From: Spirochaetia bacterium
GTDB lineage: Bacteria > Spirochaetota > Spirochaetia > Treponematales > Treponemataceae
Reading direction: 5' to 3'
Length of the DNA stretch: 64,000 nt
NCBI GenBank assembly: GCA_900767955.1
Contig: CAAGBC010000046.1
Location: 27,071-91,070 of the forward strand
Below the pieces are notes generated by a model that was not told the DNA's origin, ran no database searches, and was given only the letters and a program-made list of their open reading frames with translations. This document shows positions 16,478 through 26,813 of the stretch, in pieces. The first letter of the stretch is position 1. Every line of letters begins with the position of its first letter. Both the position numbers and the translations under genes were made by a program.

Positions 16478-18430
16478 TTATACACTCAAATTTGCTTCTG
16501 AATATACACCTAGTAAACGAATTTGTTCAGCAGAACCATTTAATTCATTTAAGATATTTTCAATATATTCTTTTGATTTTTGTTCGGAACTTGGAATTTC
16601 TGCATCAGCATAAAACCAATATTTCCATGGTTGTCCTGCAATAGGTCGTGATTCCAATCTTGTAAGATTTAAATTTTTCTTTTGGAACACACCTAAACAA
16701 TTATACAAAGCTCCTGTTTCATTTTTTACACAGAACATAAATGAAGCTTTATTAGGAACTAAAGAATCATAACTATTTTCTTTAATAAAATGATTAGCTG
16801 CAATAACAACAAATCTTGTATAATCTCTTGGGTCGTCTTCAATTCCTTCTTGTATGATTTCCAAATCGTAATATTTTGAATTGATACTACTTGCAATTGC
16901 TGCATTTTCTACTGATTTTGAATCTGCAACAAATTTTGCAGCAGTAGATGTAGAAGAAGATGCAATTTTTTCCCAATCATTATGTTCAGAAAGCAATTTT
17001 ACACATTGAGAATGACCTTGAGGATGAGAATAAACTCTCTTTATAGTATCTAATGTAGCACCTTTTACACCAAGTAATGAATGTTGAATTCTTAAATGAA
17101 TTGCACCAACAATACTTATATCTTCAAAATTAGAAAGATTATCGTAATTATCGTAGATAGAACCAGCTAAAGAATTTTCAATAGGAATCATTCCATATTC
17201 AGCTCTTCCATCTGCAACAGCTTGGAAAACACCTCTGAAAGAATCAACAGACAATGCTTCAGCATCGCTATCAAAATAACGACCAATTGCTTGTTCTGCA
17301 TAAGCACCTTGTTTTCCACTAAAAGCACAACGGATTTTATTAGGTTTATTTTCTGTAGCGTCAACAGAAGTTGGAACTGAATTATTTTCGTTTCGTATAT
17401 GAATAACAGATTTTCCAACAACAGGAGCAAGAGCTTCTATATCGCGCATTAATTTATCAAATTGCTGAGGAAGTAATGCTTGAGGTCCATCAGAAAGTGC
17501 TTTTTCTGGACAATTATGCACTTCAACAATAATTCCGTCTGCACCAGAAGCGATTGCAGCTAATCCCATTGGAGGAATTTTATCTCTAATTCCAACAGCA
17601 TGACTTGGGTCTACAATAATAGGAAGATGTGTTAATCCACGCAAAATAGGAATTGCAGATAAATCAAGAGTATTTCTAGTTGCTTTTTCGTATGTACGAA
17701 TTCCTCTTTCACAAAGAATAACTTTATCAGTTCCAGAAGAAAGCAAATATTCAGCAGACATAAGCCATTCTTCTATTGTTGCAGAAAGACCACGCTTTAA
17801 GATTACAGGCTTATTTAATTTTCCAAGTTTTTTAAGCAACTCAAAGTTTTGCATATTTCTTGCGCCAACTTGATAAACATCAACACCACGATCTTCCATT
17901 ACTTGCAAATATTCAGAAGCAACAACTTCAGTAACAACAGGAAGACCATATTTATCTCCTGCTTCTTTTAGAAGAATAAGACCTTCTTCGCCAAGTCCCT
18001 GAAAAGAATAAGGAGATGTTCTTGGTTTATAAGCTCCACCTCGCAACATACAAGCACCACTATTTGCAATTTCTTTTGCAATAGACATCATTTGTTCACG
18101 ATTTTCAACTGCACAAGGACCTGCAATAGAAATAATGCGTTGTCCACCTACTCTAATAATTTGTTTTTTATTGTTAGGAATTTCTATTACTGAATTTTGT
18201 GGCTGAAATTCGCGGCTTGCCATTTTATATGGTTTAGAAATAGGAATAACACTTTCAACACCAGGCTGAAGTTCTACTTCTCTTGGATCAATTTTTAATT
18301 TTCCAACAGCAGCAATAATAGTTTTTTCTTCACCATTAACTTCATTAGTTTTGAAATTATTTTCGCCTAAAAAGTTTGCTAAATTATGTTTTTCTTCTAT
18401 AGAAATATCTTTCTTTAATACAATAACCAT
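16478..18430 (-). CDS. fused DAHP synthase - prephenate dehydratase
   Basis: 650 aa with four parts: a small ferredoxin-like regulatory domain (1-70), a type I-beta DAHP synthase (about 85-345; GPCAVEN, RGGAYKPRTSPY, VDPSHAVG), a short linker, a prephenate dehydratase (about 367-545; FSGKQGAYAEQA, TRFVVI) and an ACT domain (about 560-650; ESRP) that would sense phenylalanine. It joins the first committed step of aromatic synthesis to the step that makes phenylpyruvate. DAHP synthase fused to chorismate mutase is common; fusion to the dehydratase is less so. thrA lies 30 bp upstream and ilvN 23 bp downstream. Confidence 0.92.
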   Translation of the reverse strand: MVIVLKKDISIEEKHNLANFLGENNFKTNEVNGEEKTIIAAVGKLKIDPREVELQPGVESVIPISKPYKMASREFQPQNSVIEIPNNKKQIIRVGGQRIISIAGPCAVENREQMMSIAKEIANSGACMLRGGAYKPRTSPYSFQGLGEEGLILLKEAGDKYGLPVVTEVVASEYLQVMEDRGVDVYQVGARNMQNFELLKKLGKLNKPVILKRGLSATIEEWLMSAEYLLSSGTDKVILCERGIRTYEKATRNTLDLSAIPILRGLTHLPIIVDPSHAVGIRDKIPPMGLAAIASGADGIIVEVHNCPEKALSDGPQALLPQQFDKLMRDIEALAPVVGKSVIHIRNENNSVPTSVDATENKPNKIRCAFSGKQGAYAEQAIGRYFDSDAEALSVDSFRGVFQAVADGRAEYGMIPIENSLAGSIYDNYDNLSNFEDISIVGAIHLRIQHSLLGVKGATLDTIKRVYSHPQGHSQCVKLLSEHNDWEKIASSSTSTAAKFVADSKSVENAAIASSINSKYYDLEIIQEGIEDDPRDYTRFVVIAANHFIKENSYDSLVPNKASFMFCVKNETGALYNCLGVFQKKNLNLTRLESRPIAGQPWKYWFYADAEIPSSEQKSKEYIENILNELNGSAEQIRLLGVYSEANLSV

Positions 18431-18460
18431 ATTTTTATCCTTAAATAATAAATTTATTTA

Positions 18461-20956
18461 TTATTTATTTTCCATATTAAAACTTACAGTTCTTAAAATA
18501 TCACCAAAAACACCAGCGGCAGTAACATCAGCACCAGCACCATAACCTCTAACAGTCAATGGAATTGGATTATATCGTTCAGTATGGAAAACAAAAGCAT
18601 TTTCTCCGCCTTTTACAGCATACAAAGGATGATCTTTTCCAACTTCAAGAATTCCTACGCTACACTTTCCGTCTTGAATTGAAGCACCCATTCTTAAAAC
18701 TTTATCTTGTTTTTTCAATTCTGCAATTTTATTTGCAAAATAATCATCAATTTCAGGAAGTCGTTTTAAGAATTCTTCTGTAGTTCCTGTTGTATCAAAG
18801 AAATCAGGGAACAAAGGATTTATAACAACATCATCAAGTTCAATTTCTGCACCAGCTTCACGAGCAATAATCAAAGCTTTTCGGGCAACATCCATTCCAT
18901 TCAAATCATCACGAGGGTCAGGTTCTGTAAAGCACAATTTTTTTGCTTCCAAAACAGCTTCACTAAAAGAAACACCTTCATCAAGCCGACCAAAAATATA
19001 TGACAAGGAACCAGACATAATTCCAGAAAAACCTGTAAGTCTATCACCACTTTTATAGAAATTCTGCAAAGTATCAATAATAGGAAGACCTGCCCCAACA
19101 TTTGTTTCATAAAGGAAAAGTCTGTGCATTTTATTTGCAACTTTACGCAACTGATGATAAAAATCAATTTTCATTGAGTTAGCACGCTTATTTGGTGTTG
19201 CAATAGACATACCTGCGTTAAGAATATCTAAATATCTTTCAGGCAAATCATAAGAAGCTGTACAATCAACAAAAACAGGATTTAAGAATTTATTTCTACG
19301 AACAAAATTCAATATTTCATCCAAATTAGTTGCTGTTTCAGAATTTTGTAAATCTTCACGCCATGAATCTAAATTTACACCAATTGAATTCAAAAGCATC
19401 TTTCTACCGTTTGCTACACAAATTACTTTTAATTCAACATTATCAGCTAAAAGTTTTTTATACTGATTTTTAATTTGCTCAAGTAATGCGCCACCAATTG
19501 TGCCAACACCAAAAGCAAAAATTTCTACAGTTTGTGCAGTATTAAAGAAGAAACGATGACTTACACGCACTGCTAAATCACTAAAATCACCGTCAATAAC
19601 ACAAGAAATACATCTTTCTGAAGAACCTTGGGCAATTGCAAGAATATTTATATCCTGTGAAGAAACAGCATCTAAGAATTTTGCTGCAATTCCACGATTT
19701 TCAATCATTCCATCACCAACAACAGAAACAATTGCACAATTTGCTCTAACTTCAATAGGATTTATTAATCCTTCTTTTAGTTCAAATTGCAACTGTTGTT
19801 CCAAAATATTTTTTACTTTTTCTGCATGAACAGCTTTTACACAAAATGAAATTGTAAATTCAGAAGATGATTGTGTAATTAACAAAATTGAAATATTTCC
19901 ACTTGAAACAGCTGCAAAAATTCTACTTGCAATACCAGAACGGTCTTTCATTCCTGTACCACTAACACTAACCATAGCAACTTGTTTTAAGCAAGAAATT
20001 CCACATATTGGCTTTTTGCGTTCACTAGAAAAAGGACCTTTTGAAATACGAGTTCCTCTGGCATTTGGATTTTGACTATTCAAACTCCAAGCTTCAATTT
20101 GTTTTGAAGCCAAAGGTGCTAATGTTTTTGGATGAAGAACTTTTGAACCAAAGAAAGATAATTCCATTGCTTCATCATAACTCATATCATCAACAACAAT
20201 TGCATCTTTTACAATTCTTGGATCAGCAGTATAAACGCCATCTACATCAGTCCAAAATTCAACACGAGATGAATCTAAACAAGAACCTACAATTGCTGCA
20301 GAAAAATCAGACCCATTTCTGCCTAACAAACCTGGAACCCATTCTTTATTATTACTAGAACGCCAAGAACAAATAAATCCAGGGAAAATAATAATTCGAT
20401 TGTTTGATTTTTCGCCATTGTCTTTATAAGGTTTAAAAGCTTCTGCACTAATAGCATAATCTGGCTCACCTTCTTTTTGAGAGCCTGTTGCAAAAATAAA
20501 GTTTCTAGTATCAAGCAAAATTACATCTTGATTTTTTGCTTTTAAAACAGCTTCAAGAATAGGAGTAGACAATAATTCGCCCAATCCCATAATACGACAA
20601 TGAACAGTATTTGGACATTCTTCAAAAGCTACACAACCAGACAAAAGTCTTGAATATTCTTCAAATAAAGGTTCAAGTTTTGCCATTACATCTTTTGAAG
20701 AAAAACCATCAAGTTTATTTTCTAATTCATTACAAATTAATAAATGTTTTTCTTTTATATCTGAAACAAAATTATCAGCAGAACTTCCTGAAATACAAGA
20801 TTCAATACTTGCTTGAAGGCTGTTAGAAATTCCCGCAACTGCGGAAGCAACAACACTAAGTTTATCTTTTTCTGCACGTTCTACAATTATATTAGCTGAA
20901 TCAATAATATGATCAGCATCTCCCATTGATGTTCCACCAAATTTAAGTGTGAGCAT
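18461..20956 (-). CDS. thrA: bifunctional aspartokinase / homoserine dehydrogenase
   Basis: About 830 aa. Residues 1-290 are the kinase (LKFGGTSMGD; GRNGSDFSAA), about 310-460 two ACT domains, and the rest homoserine dehydrogenase (FGVGTIGGAL nucleotide site; FSGIMSGSLSYIFG and EPDPRDDLNGMDVARK). It supplies homoserine for threonine and methionine. I start at 20956 rather than 20968 because GGGAG lies 5 bp before that ATG. It heads the unit thrA-DAHPS/PDT-ilvN. Confidence 0.95.
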   Translation of the reverse strand: MLTLKFGGTSMGDADHIIDSANIIVERAEKDKLSVVASAVAGISNSLQASIESCISGSSADNFVSDIKEKHLLICNELENKLDGFSSKDVMAKLEPLFEEYSRLLSGCVAFEECPNTVHCRIMGLGELLSTPILEAVLKAKNQDVILLDTRNFIFATGSQKEGEPDYAISAEAFKPYKDNGEKSNNRIIIFPGFICSWRSSNNKEWVPGLLGRNGSDFSAAIVGSCLDSSRVEFWTDVDGVYTADPRIVKDAIVVDDMSYDEAMELSFFGSKVLHPKTLAPLASKQIEAWSLNSQNPNARGTRISKGPFSSERKKPICGISCLKQVAMVSVSGTGMKDRSGIASRIFAAVSSGNISILLITQSSSEFTISFCVKAVHAEKVKNILEQQLQFELKEGLINPIEVRANCAIVSVVGDGMIENRGIAAKFLDAVSSQDINILAIAQGSSERCISCVIDGDFSDLAVRVSHRFFFNTAQTVEIFAFGVGTIGGALLEQIKNQYKKLLADNVELKVICVANGRKMLLNSIGVNLDSWREDLQNSETATNLDEILNFVRRNKFLNPVFVDCTASYDLPERYLDILNAGMSIATPNKRANSMKIDFYHQLRKVANKMHRLFLYETNVGAGLPIIDTLQNFYKSGDRLTGFSGIMSGSLSYIFGRLDEGVSFSEAVLEAKKLCFTEPDPRDDLNGMDVARKALIIAREAGAEIELDDVVINPLFPDFFDTTGTTEEFLKRLPEIDDYFANKIAELKKQDKVLRMGASIQDGKCSVGILEVGKDHPLYAVKGGENAFVFHTERYNPIPLTVRGYGAGADVTAAGVFGDILRTVSFNMENK

Positions 20957-21016
20957 AGGAACTCCCATTGAATAAAATCTTTGTTCAGCAATAATTTTGC
21001 CAATAAATGTGAAAAT

Positions 21017-21045
21017 ATTTTACAAAAAATCTGCTATTTTAACAA
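21017..21045 (-). promoter_or_regulatory. thrA operon promoter
   Basis: Minus strand: -35 TTGTTA (21040-21045), 17-bp spacer, -10 TAAAAT (21017-21022). The implied leader is about 54 nt with an ordinary Shine-Dalgarno; I see no leader-peptide run of Thr or Ile codons and no attenuator hairpin. Confidence 0.6.
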
Positions 21046-21061
21046 GCATATTAATAAAGCA

Positions 21062-21880
21062 CTATTCTTCGTCTTGACCACATTTTATACGAATAAAATG
21101 TACATTTCCTTCTATTGTAATCTTGTCACTTGGAGCAATTGCATAAATCTGTTCTTTTTCTAAATCAAACAATTGATTAGTTTTACAATCTTTTAACTTT
21201 CCAGAACCTTCAAGAATAAACAACATTTGCCAATTGCTAGGAATTTTTTCCCCAGAAACGAACATTCCCCAGCCACCTTTTACATTAATTTCTTCCAATG
21301 TAAAATATTGACAAGAAAATTCCTTTGAAAATTTTTCAATTGGTTTTATTTTATCATTTTTTATAACAGCAATGCCTTTTTCAACATGAAGTTCTCTATC
21401 TCGGCCCCAATCGTACAATCTATAAGTAGTGTCACATGACTGCTGAATTTCAAGCAAACGCAACCCTTTTCCAATAGCATGAACTGTTCCAGCTGGAATA
21501 AAAATAAAATCACATTTACTAACAGGCACAATATTCAAAAAATCTTCAAGAGTATTATTTAATATTGCATCTTTTATCTGTTCTTTTGTGTATTGTTTTT
21601 TTAAACCGTAAACTAAAGAAGCATCTGGTAAAGCGTCCAAAACATACCAACATTCAGTTTTTCCAACAGCGTCGTTACCTTCTAATAATTTTGCAGAATC
21701 ATCATCAGGATGAACTTGAATTGACAGATTTTCGTTGGCCTGAATAATTTTTACTAACAAAGGATAATTGCCACCCATTGCATTAAGCAAATCTTGTTGC
21801 AATCCATTTTCATGAGTAGAAGCAATCCATTGTTCATAGCCCCAAATTTTATCTAATTGAATAGCGTTTAATTTTAGCAT
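21062..21880 (-). CDS. manA: mannose-6-phosphate isomerase, class I
   Basis: 272 aa. Interconverts mannose-6-P and fructose-6-P. Zinc-binding and catalytic segments are visible: IQVHPDD (about residue 77), WYVLDA, and PAGTVHAIGKG (about 140). The short (Bacillus/streptococcal) form of class I fits the length. The ATG overlaps the stop codon of the upstream nucleotidyltransferase (TAATG), so the two are translationally coupled. Confidence 0.92.
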   Translation of the reverse strand: MLKLNAIQLDKIWGYEQWIASTHENGLQQDLLNAMGGNYPLLVKIIQANENLSIQVHPDDDSAKLLEGNDAVGKTECWYVLDALPDASLVYGLKKQYTKEQIKDAILNNTLEDFLNIVPVSKCDFIFIPAGTVHAIGKGLRLLEIQQSCDTTYRLYDWGRDRELHVEKGIAVIKNDKIKPIEKFSKEFSCQYFTLEEINVKGGWGMFVSGEKIPSNWQMLFILEGSGKLKDCKTNQLFDLEKEQIYAIAPSDKITIEGNVHFIRIKCGQDEE

Positions 21881-22788
21881 TATTTTTCCCAAAGAATTTC
21901 AGGGTAATAACCGTCTTTTATTTTTTTTGCAATTTCGGCTTTTACGATTTCTCTATCTTCTGGATAAGTCATACCAAACCAGTTTTCTGAAGAAGTAAAG
22001 AATTTTACAATACCCTCTTTATTTTTAATAATATCACTAGCGGCAACAGGAAGTAATGCTTCTGCTTTTTCTGTAGCAACATTTGCAGAAATAAAGTTTT
22101 CCCAATATAAATTAAATCTTTCAAAAGCTTTTGGAGTGAATCCAAACAAATTCATACTAACCCATTCTTTTCCTGTTAGCTGAATTTTTTTATCACCCAT
22201 TTCGCTAATAATTTTTTCACCTTCATAATAAATCTTTAAATTTTCTTCGATTGATTCAAGACAATTATCTTTTACTGAACAAACTCCACGACTAACAGAG
22301 CCACTACGACTCATAGTATTTCCCAAAACATAACCAACCATTGCGTGTTCAGTAGAATCATTAGATACAGATGATAAATATTCACCTAAAACTTTAAAAG
22401 CTTCTCTACCATAATAATCATCAGAATTGATTACAGCAAAAGGAGTATTAATTTTTTCTTGAGCACACAAAATTGCATGAGCTGTTCCCCATGGTTTTGT
22501 ACGGTTTTCTGATAATTTTATTTGTTCATCAGAAAGCAAACTTTCTTTTGACTGAAAAACATAATCAGCATCAAAATTCTTTGCAACTCTATCAAATAAT
22601 CGTTCACGGAAATCTTTTTCTATATCTTTTCTGATGATGTATACAACTTTTCCAAAACCACACTTTTTTGCATCAAATGCAGCATAATCAAGCAAACATT
22701 CACCGTGTAGGCCAACTCCATCTATTTGTTTTACCCCACCATAACGACTTCCCATTCCAGCGGCAAGAACTAATAATGTTGGTTTCAT
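21880..22788 (-). CDS. sugar-phosphate nucleotidyltransferase-like protein
   Basis: 302 aa. N-terminal LVLAAGMGSRYGG is the nucleotide-binding loop of the sugar-1-phosphate nucleotidyltransferase fold, and VINSDDYYG carries the metal-binding aspartates. The family resembles a compact UTP-glucose-1-phosphate uridylyltransferase-like group whose substrate is not settled. Coupling to manA suggests a hexose-phosphate substrate such as mannose- or glucose-1-P. Confidence 0.8.
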   Translation of the reverse strand: MKPTLLVLAAGMGSRYGGVKQIDGVGLHGECLLDYAAFDAKKCGFGKVVYIIRKDIEKDFRERLFDRVAKNFDADYVFQSKESLLSDEQIKLSENRTKPWGTAHAILCAQEKINTPFAVINSDDYYGREAFKVLGEYLSSVSNDSTEHAMVGYVLGNTMSRSGSVSRGVCSVKDNCLESIEENLKIYYEGEKIISEMGDKKIQLTGKEWVSMNLFGFTPKAFERFNLYWENFISANVATEKAEALLPVAASDIIKNKEGIVKFFTSSENWFGMTYPEDREIVKAEIAKKIKDGYYPEILWEK

Positions 22789-22814
22789 ATAAACTCCTTT
22801 TTTAATTAAATATC

Positions 22815-23516
22815 CTAATTAATTGCAGTTTCCAATGCAATTTTTATCATATCTTTAAAAGTGACTTGTCTTTCTTCTGCTGTAGTTTGTTCACCTGTAA
22901 TTATGTGATCACTAACAGTTAAAATTGCAAGCGCTTTTCTATTATATTTAGCTGCTAAAGTATAAAGTTCTGCTGCTTCCATTTCAACACCAAGAACGCC
23001 ATATTCAGCCCACTTCTTCCAATTTGAATTGTCATCATAAAACAAATCACTTGAAGCACATGGTCCAACAGCAACATTTATATTATTTTCTTTTGCTTTA
23101 TTGTATGCAGTATATAGCAAATCAAAATTAGCTGATGGAGCATAATGCAAATTACCAAAACGCTGAGTAATAATAGCAGAATCTGTACACGCAGAATTTG
23201 CAAGAATTGTATCACGCACATGAATATTTTTATTTATGGCACCACAAGTTCCAACACGAATAGCAGTTTGAACATTGTAAAACTGAAATAATTCATTTAC
23301 ATAAATTGATAGCGAAGGCTGTCCCATTCCAGTTCCTTGAACAGAAACTTTTTTTCCTTTGTAAGTTCCTGTAAAACCAAACATTCCACGAACTTCACTA
23401 TAACAAACTGGATTTTCCAAAAAGTTTTCTGCAATAAATTTTGCTCTTAAAGGGTCACCAGGAAGTAAAATTGCTTGTGCGATTGCTCCTTCAGGAGCGT
23501 TTATATGTGTACTCAT
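22815..23516 (-). CDS. deoD: purine-nucleoside phosphorylase (DeoD type)
   Basis: 233 aa, the standard hexameric trimeric-unrelated DeoD length. Phosphorolyses purine nucleosides to base and (deoxy)ribose-1-P. Seen: LLPGDPLRAK phosphate loop, VGTCGA, and EMEAAELY with the catalytic Asp in TVSDH. It lies 26 bp upstream of the nucleotidyltransferase gene and has its own extended -10 promoter with no room for a ribosome site. Confidence 0.95.
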   Translation of the reverse strand: MSTHINAPEGAIAQAILLPGDPLRAKFIAENFLENPVCYSEVRGMFGFTGTYKGKKVSVQGTGMGQPSLSIYVNELFQFYNVQTAIRVGTCGAINKNIHVRDTILANSACTDSAIITQRFGNLHYAPSANFDLLYTAYNKAKENNINVAVGPCASSDLFYDDNSNWKKWAEYGVLGVEMEAAELYTLAAKYNRKALAILTVSDHIITGEQTTAEERQVTFKDMIKIALETAIN

Positions 23517-23523
23517 AAGTTAT

Positions 23524-23532
23524 ATTATACCA
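23524..23532 (-). promoter_or_regulatory. extended -10 promoter of deoD, leaderless arrangement
   Basis: Minus strand TGGTATAAT ends at 23524; +1 falls at 23517, one base before the ATG at 23516. Confidence 0.6.
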
Positions 23533-23563
23533 TAATTTATAATTTATTTACAGTTCAAATTCA

Positions 23564-24145
23564 TTATAAAAAAAGAATCCCAAAAACAGCCCCAGCCGCA
23601 AGTAACAAAATAGGATGAACTTTAATTTTGAACAAAACAAACACAGCAATTACATAAAAATACAAACTTTTCCAATTGAACAAATTTGTCCAACCAGAAA
23701 CTTCCTTAAAAACTGAAAAATCAGAAGGAATATTCACAAGTGCAATCAAAAATATTTGAACTGCAGCAACAAAAATCAAACCTGTAGTAGCAGGTCTTAA
23801 AACTGAAAAAACAGATTGAACAATAGGCTTTTGCTGAAATGACTTTAAAAATTTTGCAATAATCAATATACAAATCAACGAAGGAAGTATTTCCCCAATA
23901 GATGTAATGATTGCACCAGGAATTCCATGCAAATTATAGCCAATATAAGTTGCCATATTTACGCCGATTGGCCCAGGAGTAGATTCAGAAATTGCAACCA
24001 TATTATAAAACTGTTCAGGAGAAATTAATCCTCTAGAAACAATAGTTTCTTCCATTAATGTGATAGCAACCAAACCACCACCAATTGTAAACAAACCAAC
24101 ATAAAAAAATATAAAAAATAATTCAATCAAGGAAACTTCCATCAT
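23564..24145 (-). CDS. chrA: chromate transporter family, half-size subunit
   Basis: 193 aa, one CHR domain with about six hydrophobic helices and the conserved FTIGGG and STPGPIGVNMATYIGY motifs. Half-length CHR proteins act in pairs; the partner overlaps its start by 4 bp. Chromate or sulfate export is the family role, but in anaerobes the true substrate is unknown. Confidence 0.85.
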   Translation of the reverse strand: MMEVSLIELFFIFFYVGLFTIGGGLVAITLMEETIVSRGLISPEQFYNMVAISESTPGPIGVNMATYIGYNLHGIPGAIITSIGEILPSLICILIIAKFLKSFQQKPIVQSVFSVLRPATTGLIFVAAVQIFLIALVNIPSDFSVFKEVSGWTNLFNWKSLYFYVIAVFVLFKIKVHPILLLAAGAVFGILFL

Positions 24146-24723
24146 TCTTTTATTCCTTCATCTTTTTTATTATATTTTTGTTTTATAAAATACATCACTA
24201 TACCAAGTAAAAATGCAGAAATGATAATATAAAAAGATTGAACATTAAAAATAAAAACTGTCAAAAAAGAGCAAAAACAAAGAATAAACGCAAAAAAACT
24301 ATTTACTGTTTTTTTTGCAAAATTAAAAGTAATATTAGTCAACAAAGCAGCAACCGCAACATTAATTCCTTTTAACGCCTTTTGAACAATAGGAAAATCA
24401 GAAATTGAATTAATCAAACTAGCCAAAATAGTAATAATAACAATTGAAGGAAAAATAATTCCTAATGTAGCAAAAACACCACCCAAAACACCACATTGCT
24501 TATATCCAATAAAAGTAGCAACATTTACAGCTACAATCCCTGGTGTTGACTGACCAATTGCATAATAATCAAGTAATTCTTCTTCTGTCATCCAGTGAAG
24601 TTTATCAATTAATTCCTTTTGAATCATTGGCATCATGGCAAGACCACCACCAATTGTAAAAAGTCCAATTTTAACAAAAACTAAAAACAACGAACACAAA
24701 TTTTTCACAATACTGTTTTTCAT
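24142..24723 (-). CDS. chrA: chromate transporter family, half-size subunit (partner)
   Basis: 193 aa, paralogous to the downstream gene: FTIGGGLAMMP and STPGIVAVNVATFIGY at matching positions. The two would fold with opposite topology to give the full transporter. It follows the GH31 gene by 48 bp on the other side and may be read from that operon. Confidence 0.85.
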   Translation of the reverse strand: MKNSIVKNLCSLFLVFVKIGLFTIGGGLAMMPMIQKELIDKLHWMTEEELLDYYAIGQSTPGIVAVNVATFIGYKQCGVLGGVFATLGIIFPSIVIITILASLINSISDFPIVQKALKGINVAVAALLTNITFNFAKKTVNSFFAFILCFCSFLTVFIFNVQSFYIIISAFLLGIVMYFIKQKYNKKDEGIKE

Positions 24724-24771
24724 ATCAACAGTTTACCAAGGAGAAAAATCAATGTAAATATAAAGCAACAA

Positions 24772-26808
24772 CTATTTTAATTCCACAATATTAGAAGTCA
24801 TATCAATTTCTGTTGTAACGCCATCATCTTTATACAATAAATATGAATTCGTTCCGTTTACATCACCAAGTAGCGAAATTGTAGAATAATCAAGGCTATT
24901 AGTATTTTCACAAGCATTAACAATTGGAATTATATGATTCTTTCTTATAAAAAATACAACTTCATTCAAAGGAACATTTATATAAATATCGCCTTTTTTA
25001 AATTCCTGTTGTTCAATAGTGCCATCAGCTTTAAATCTTACTTGAATCATATCTTCTGGTAAATAAACAATTCGCCCTTTTGCATTTTCATTACAAACAG
25101 GACAAATCATTACTTCATCACCTAAAATTAATTGATCTTCAATTTCTAAACAACGACTATCTTCAGTAAAAACAAAAGACAAAGGCTTAAACATCAAAGT
25201 GGAATTTACACAAGCTTTTATATATTCGCTATACAAATACGGAATCAAACGATAACGAACTTCAATAATTGCTTTAAAATCTTTAGTATTTTCAAACTGA
25301 TAACATTCTTGCTCTCTAGTTCCTAATGCAGAATGATTGCGCATCAAAGGAGTAAAAATTCCAAATGCTAGCCAACGCAACAACAGTTCCCTATTAGAAT
25401 TACAACCAAATCCACCAATATCTGCACCAGAATAAATAAATCCACACATATTTAAACTTGGCATCATTTTTATTTCCAGCGCTAAGTGTGACCACCAAGA
25501 AGCATTGTCTCCAGTCCAAATTCCGCCATATCTGTGCATTCCTATGTAACTTGCTCTAGAAAACAAAAGTGTTCTTTTTCCTTTGCGAATAGAAGCTAAT
25601 TCTTCCCCAGCACTTTTAGTCATATTAAATCCATATAAATTATGAATATCATAATGATTTACAGCTACACTTTTGTTATTTTGAACACACTGATGATAAA
25701 ATCGCTTATAATCATCTATACTATTAGAAATTTTATAAACATTGTCTTTAAATTGGAAAAATGAATTAATATCAAGGTTTGTTGTATCCATCTTTTTTAA
25801 AGCTTCAACAACTTCTGATAATCCATCTTCTGAATAGAAAATTGCAGGTTCATTCATATCATTCCAAAAACCTTCAATTCCCATATCCGTCAGAATTTTG
25901 TATTTTTGACCAAACCAATGGCGAACTTGCTTTTGCATAAAATCAGGAAAATGAGTTTTTCCAGGCCAAACACCTGCAACAAAATTTTCACCATTTTGTT
26001 TTTTACAAAAATAATTATTTTCTACGCCTTCTTCGTAAACATCATAACCATCTTCAATTTTTACACCAGCGTCAATAATCGGAACTAATCGAATTCCTTT
26101 AGTTTTTAAGTCATCAGAAAATTTCTTTAATTCAGGAAATCTATCTTTATCAACTGTAAAATCCTTAAAATCCTTCATGTAATCAATATCAAGACAAATT
26201 GAATCTAATGGAATATTTTCTTTTTTATAAGATTCATAAACATTTCTGATATCAGCTTCAGTTTTATAGCCCCATCGACTTTGCATAAAACCAAAAGCCC
26301 ACAAAGGAGCAATATAACTTTGACCAATAAGTTTTCTAAATTGATATACAATATTTATCAAAGGATTTTTATTTTCTTCTAATTCAGGAAGAATTTCATA
26401 CAAAGCAATATCCGAACGCTCTGCATAAATATGAATTTCATCAATTTTGGAATATCCAATATCAAAAGAAATTTTTCCTGGATAATCAAAGAAAAAAGCT
26501 CTATCACATTTTGAATCATTTGGATTATGAATAATAATAAAATTATGAGCGCCATACAAAGATTGTTTTTCTTCCGTATGGCTAGGGTCATCAGAACAAA
26601 AACTAGAATACAAATGATTTCTTTTATTTATTCCACCAATACTTTGTCCCAAACCGTACACAATAGTATCAGAATCAATTTTACATTTAAAAGAAAAACC
26701 ATTATCGCAATTAATCTGAACACCTTTTGGAATTCCACTTGATTTTTTTATTTGCTTTACAACAGCATCTGTTTCAAATGGAATACCAAACTCATATTTA
26801 TTTATCAT
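24772..26808 (-). CDS. glycoside hydrolase family 31 (alpha-glucosidase type)
   Basis: About 678 aa, cytoplasmic (no signal peptide). Nucleophile Asp in WNDMNEP (about residue 314) and acid/base Asp in WTGDNASWW (about 432) are both present, so retaining alpha-glycosidase activity is expected, on alpha-glucosides or isomalto-type sugars. The start at 26808 is chosen because GGGAT lies just upstream and the previous permease stops 5 bp earlier. It closes the import operon, hydrolysing what the ABC transporter brings in. Confidence 0.92.
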   Translation of the reverse strand: MINKYEFGIPFETDAVVKQIKKSSGIPKGVQINCDNGFSFKCKIDSDTIVYGLGQSIGGINKRNHLYSSFCSDDPSHTEEKQSLYGAHNFIIIHNPNDSKCDRAFFFDYPGKISFDIGYSKIDEIHIYAERSDIALYEILPELEENKNPLINIVYQFRKLIGQSYIAPLWAFGFMQSRWGYKTEADIRNVYESYKKENIPLDSICLDIDYMKDFKDFTVDKDRFPELKKFSDDLKTKGIRLVPIIDAGVKIEDGYDVYEEGVENNYFCKKQNGENFVAGVWPGKTHFPDFMQKQVRHWFGQKYKILTDMGIEGFWNDMNEPAIFYSEDGLSEVVEALKKMDTTNLDINSFFQFKDNVYKISNSIDDYKRFYHQCVQNNKSVAVNHYDIHNLYGFNMTKSAGEELASIRKGKRTLLFSRASYIGMHRYGGIWTGDNASWWSHLALEIKMMPSLNMCGFIYSGADIGGFGCNSNRELLLRWLAFGIFTPLMRNHSALGTREQECYQFENTKDFKAIIEVRYRLIPYLYSEYIKACVNSTLMFKPLSFVFTEDSRCLEIEDQLILGDEVMICPVCNENAKGRIVYLPEDMIQVRFKADGTIEQQEFKKGDIYINVPLNEVVFFIRKNHIIPIVNACENTNSLDYSTISLLGDVNGTNSYLLYKDDGVTTEIDMTSNIVELK

Positions 26809-26813
26809 AAAAA

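Noticed and set aside
20981..21163. Thr/Ile leader peptide and attenuator before thrA
   Set aside because: I looked for a run of Thr or Ile codons with a terminator hairpin between the promoter and 20956 and found neither; the leader is only about 54 nt.
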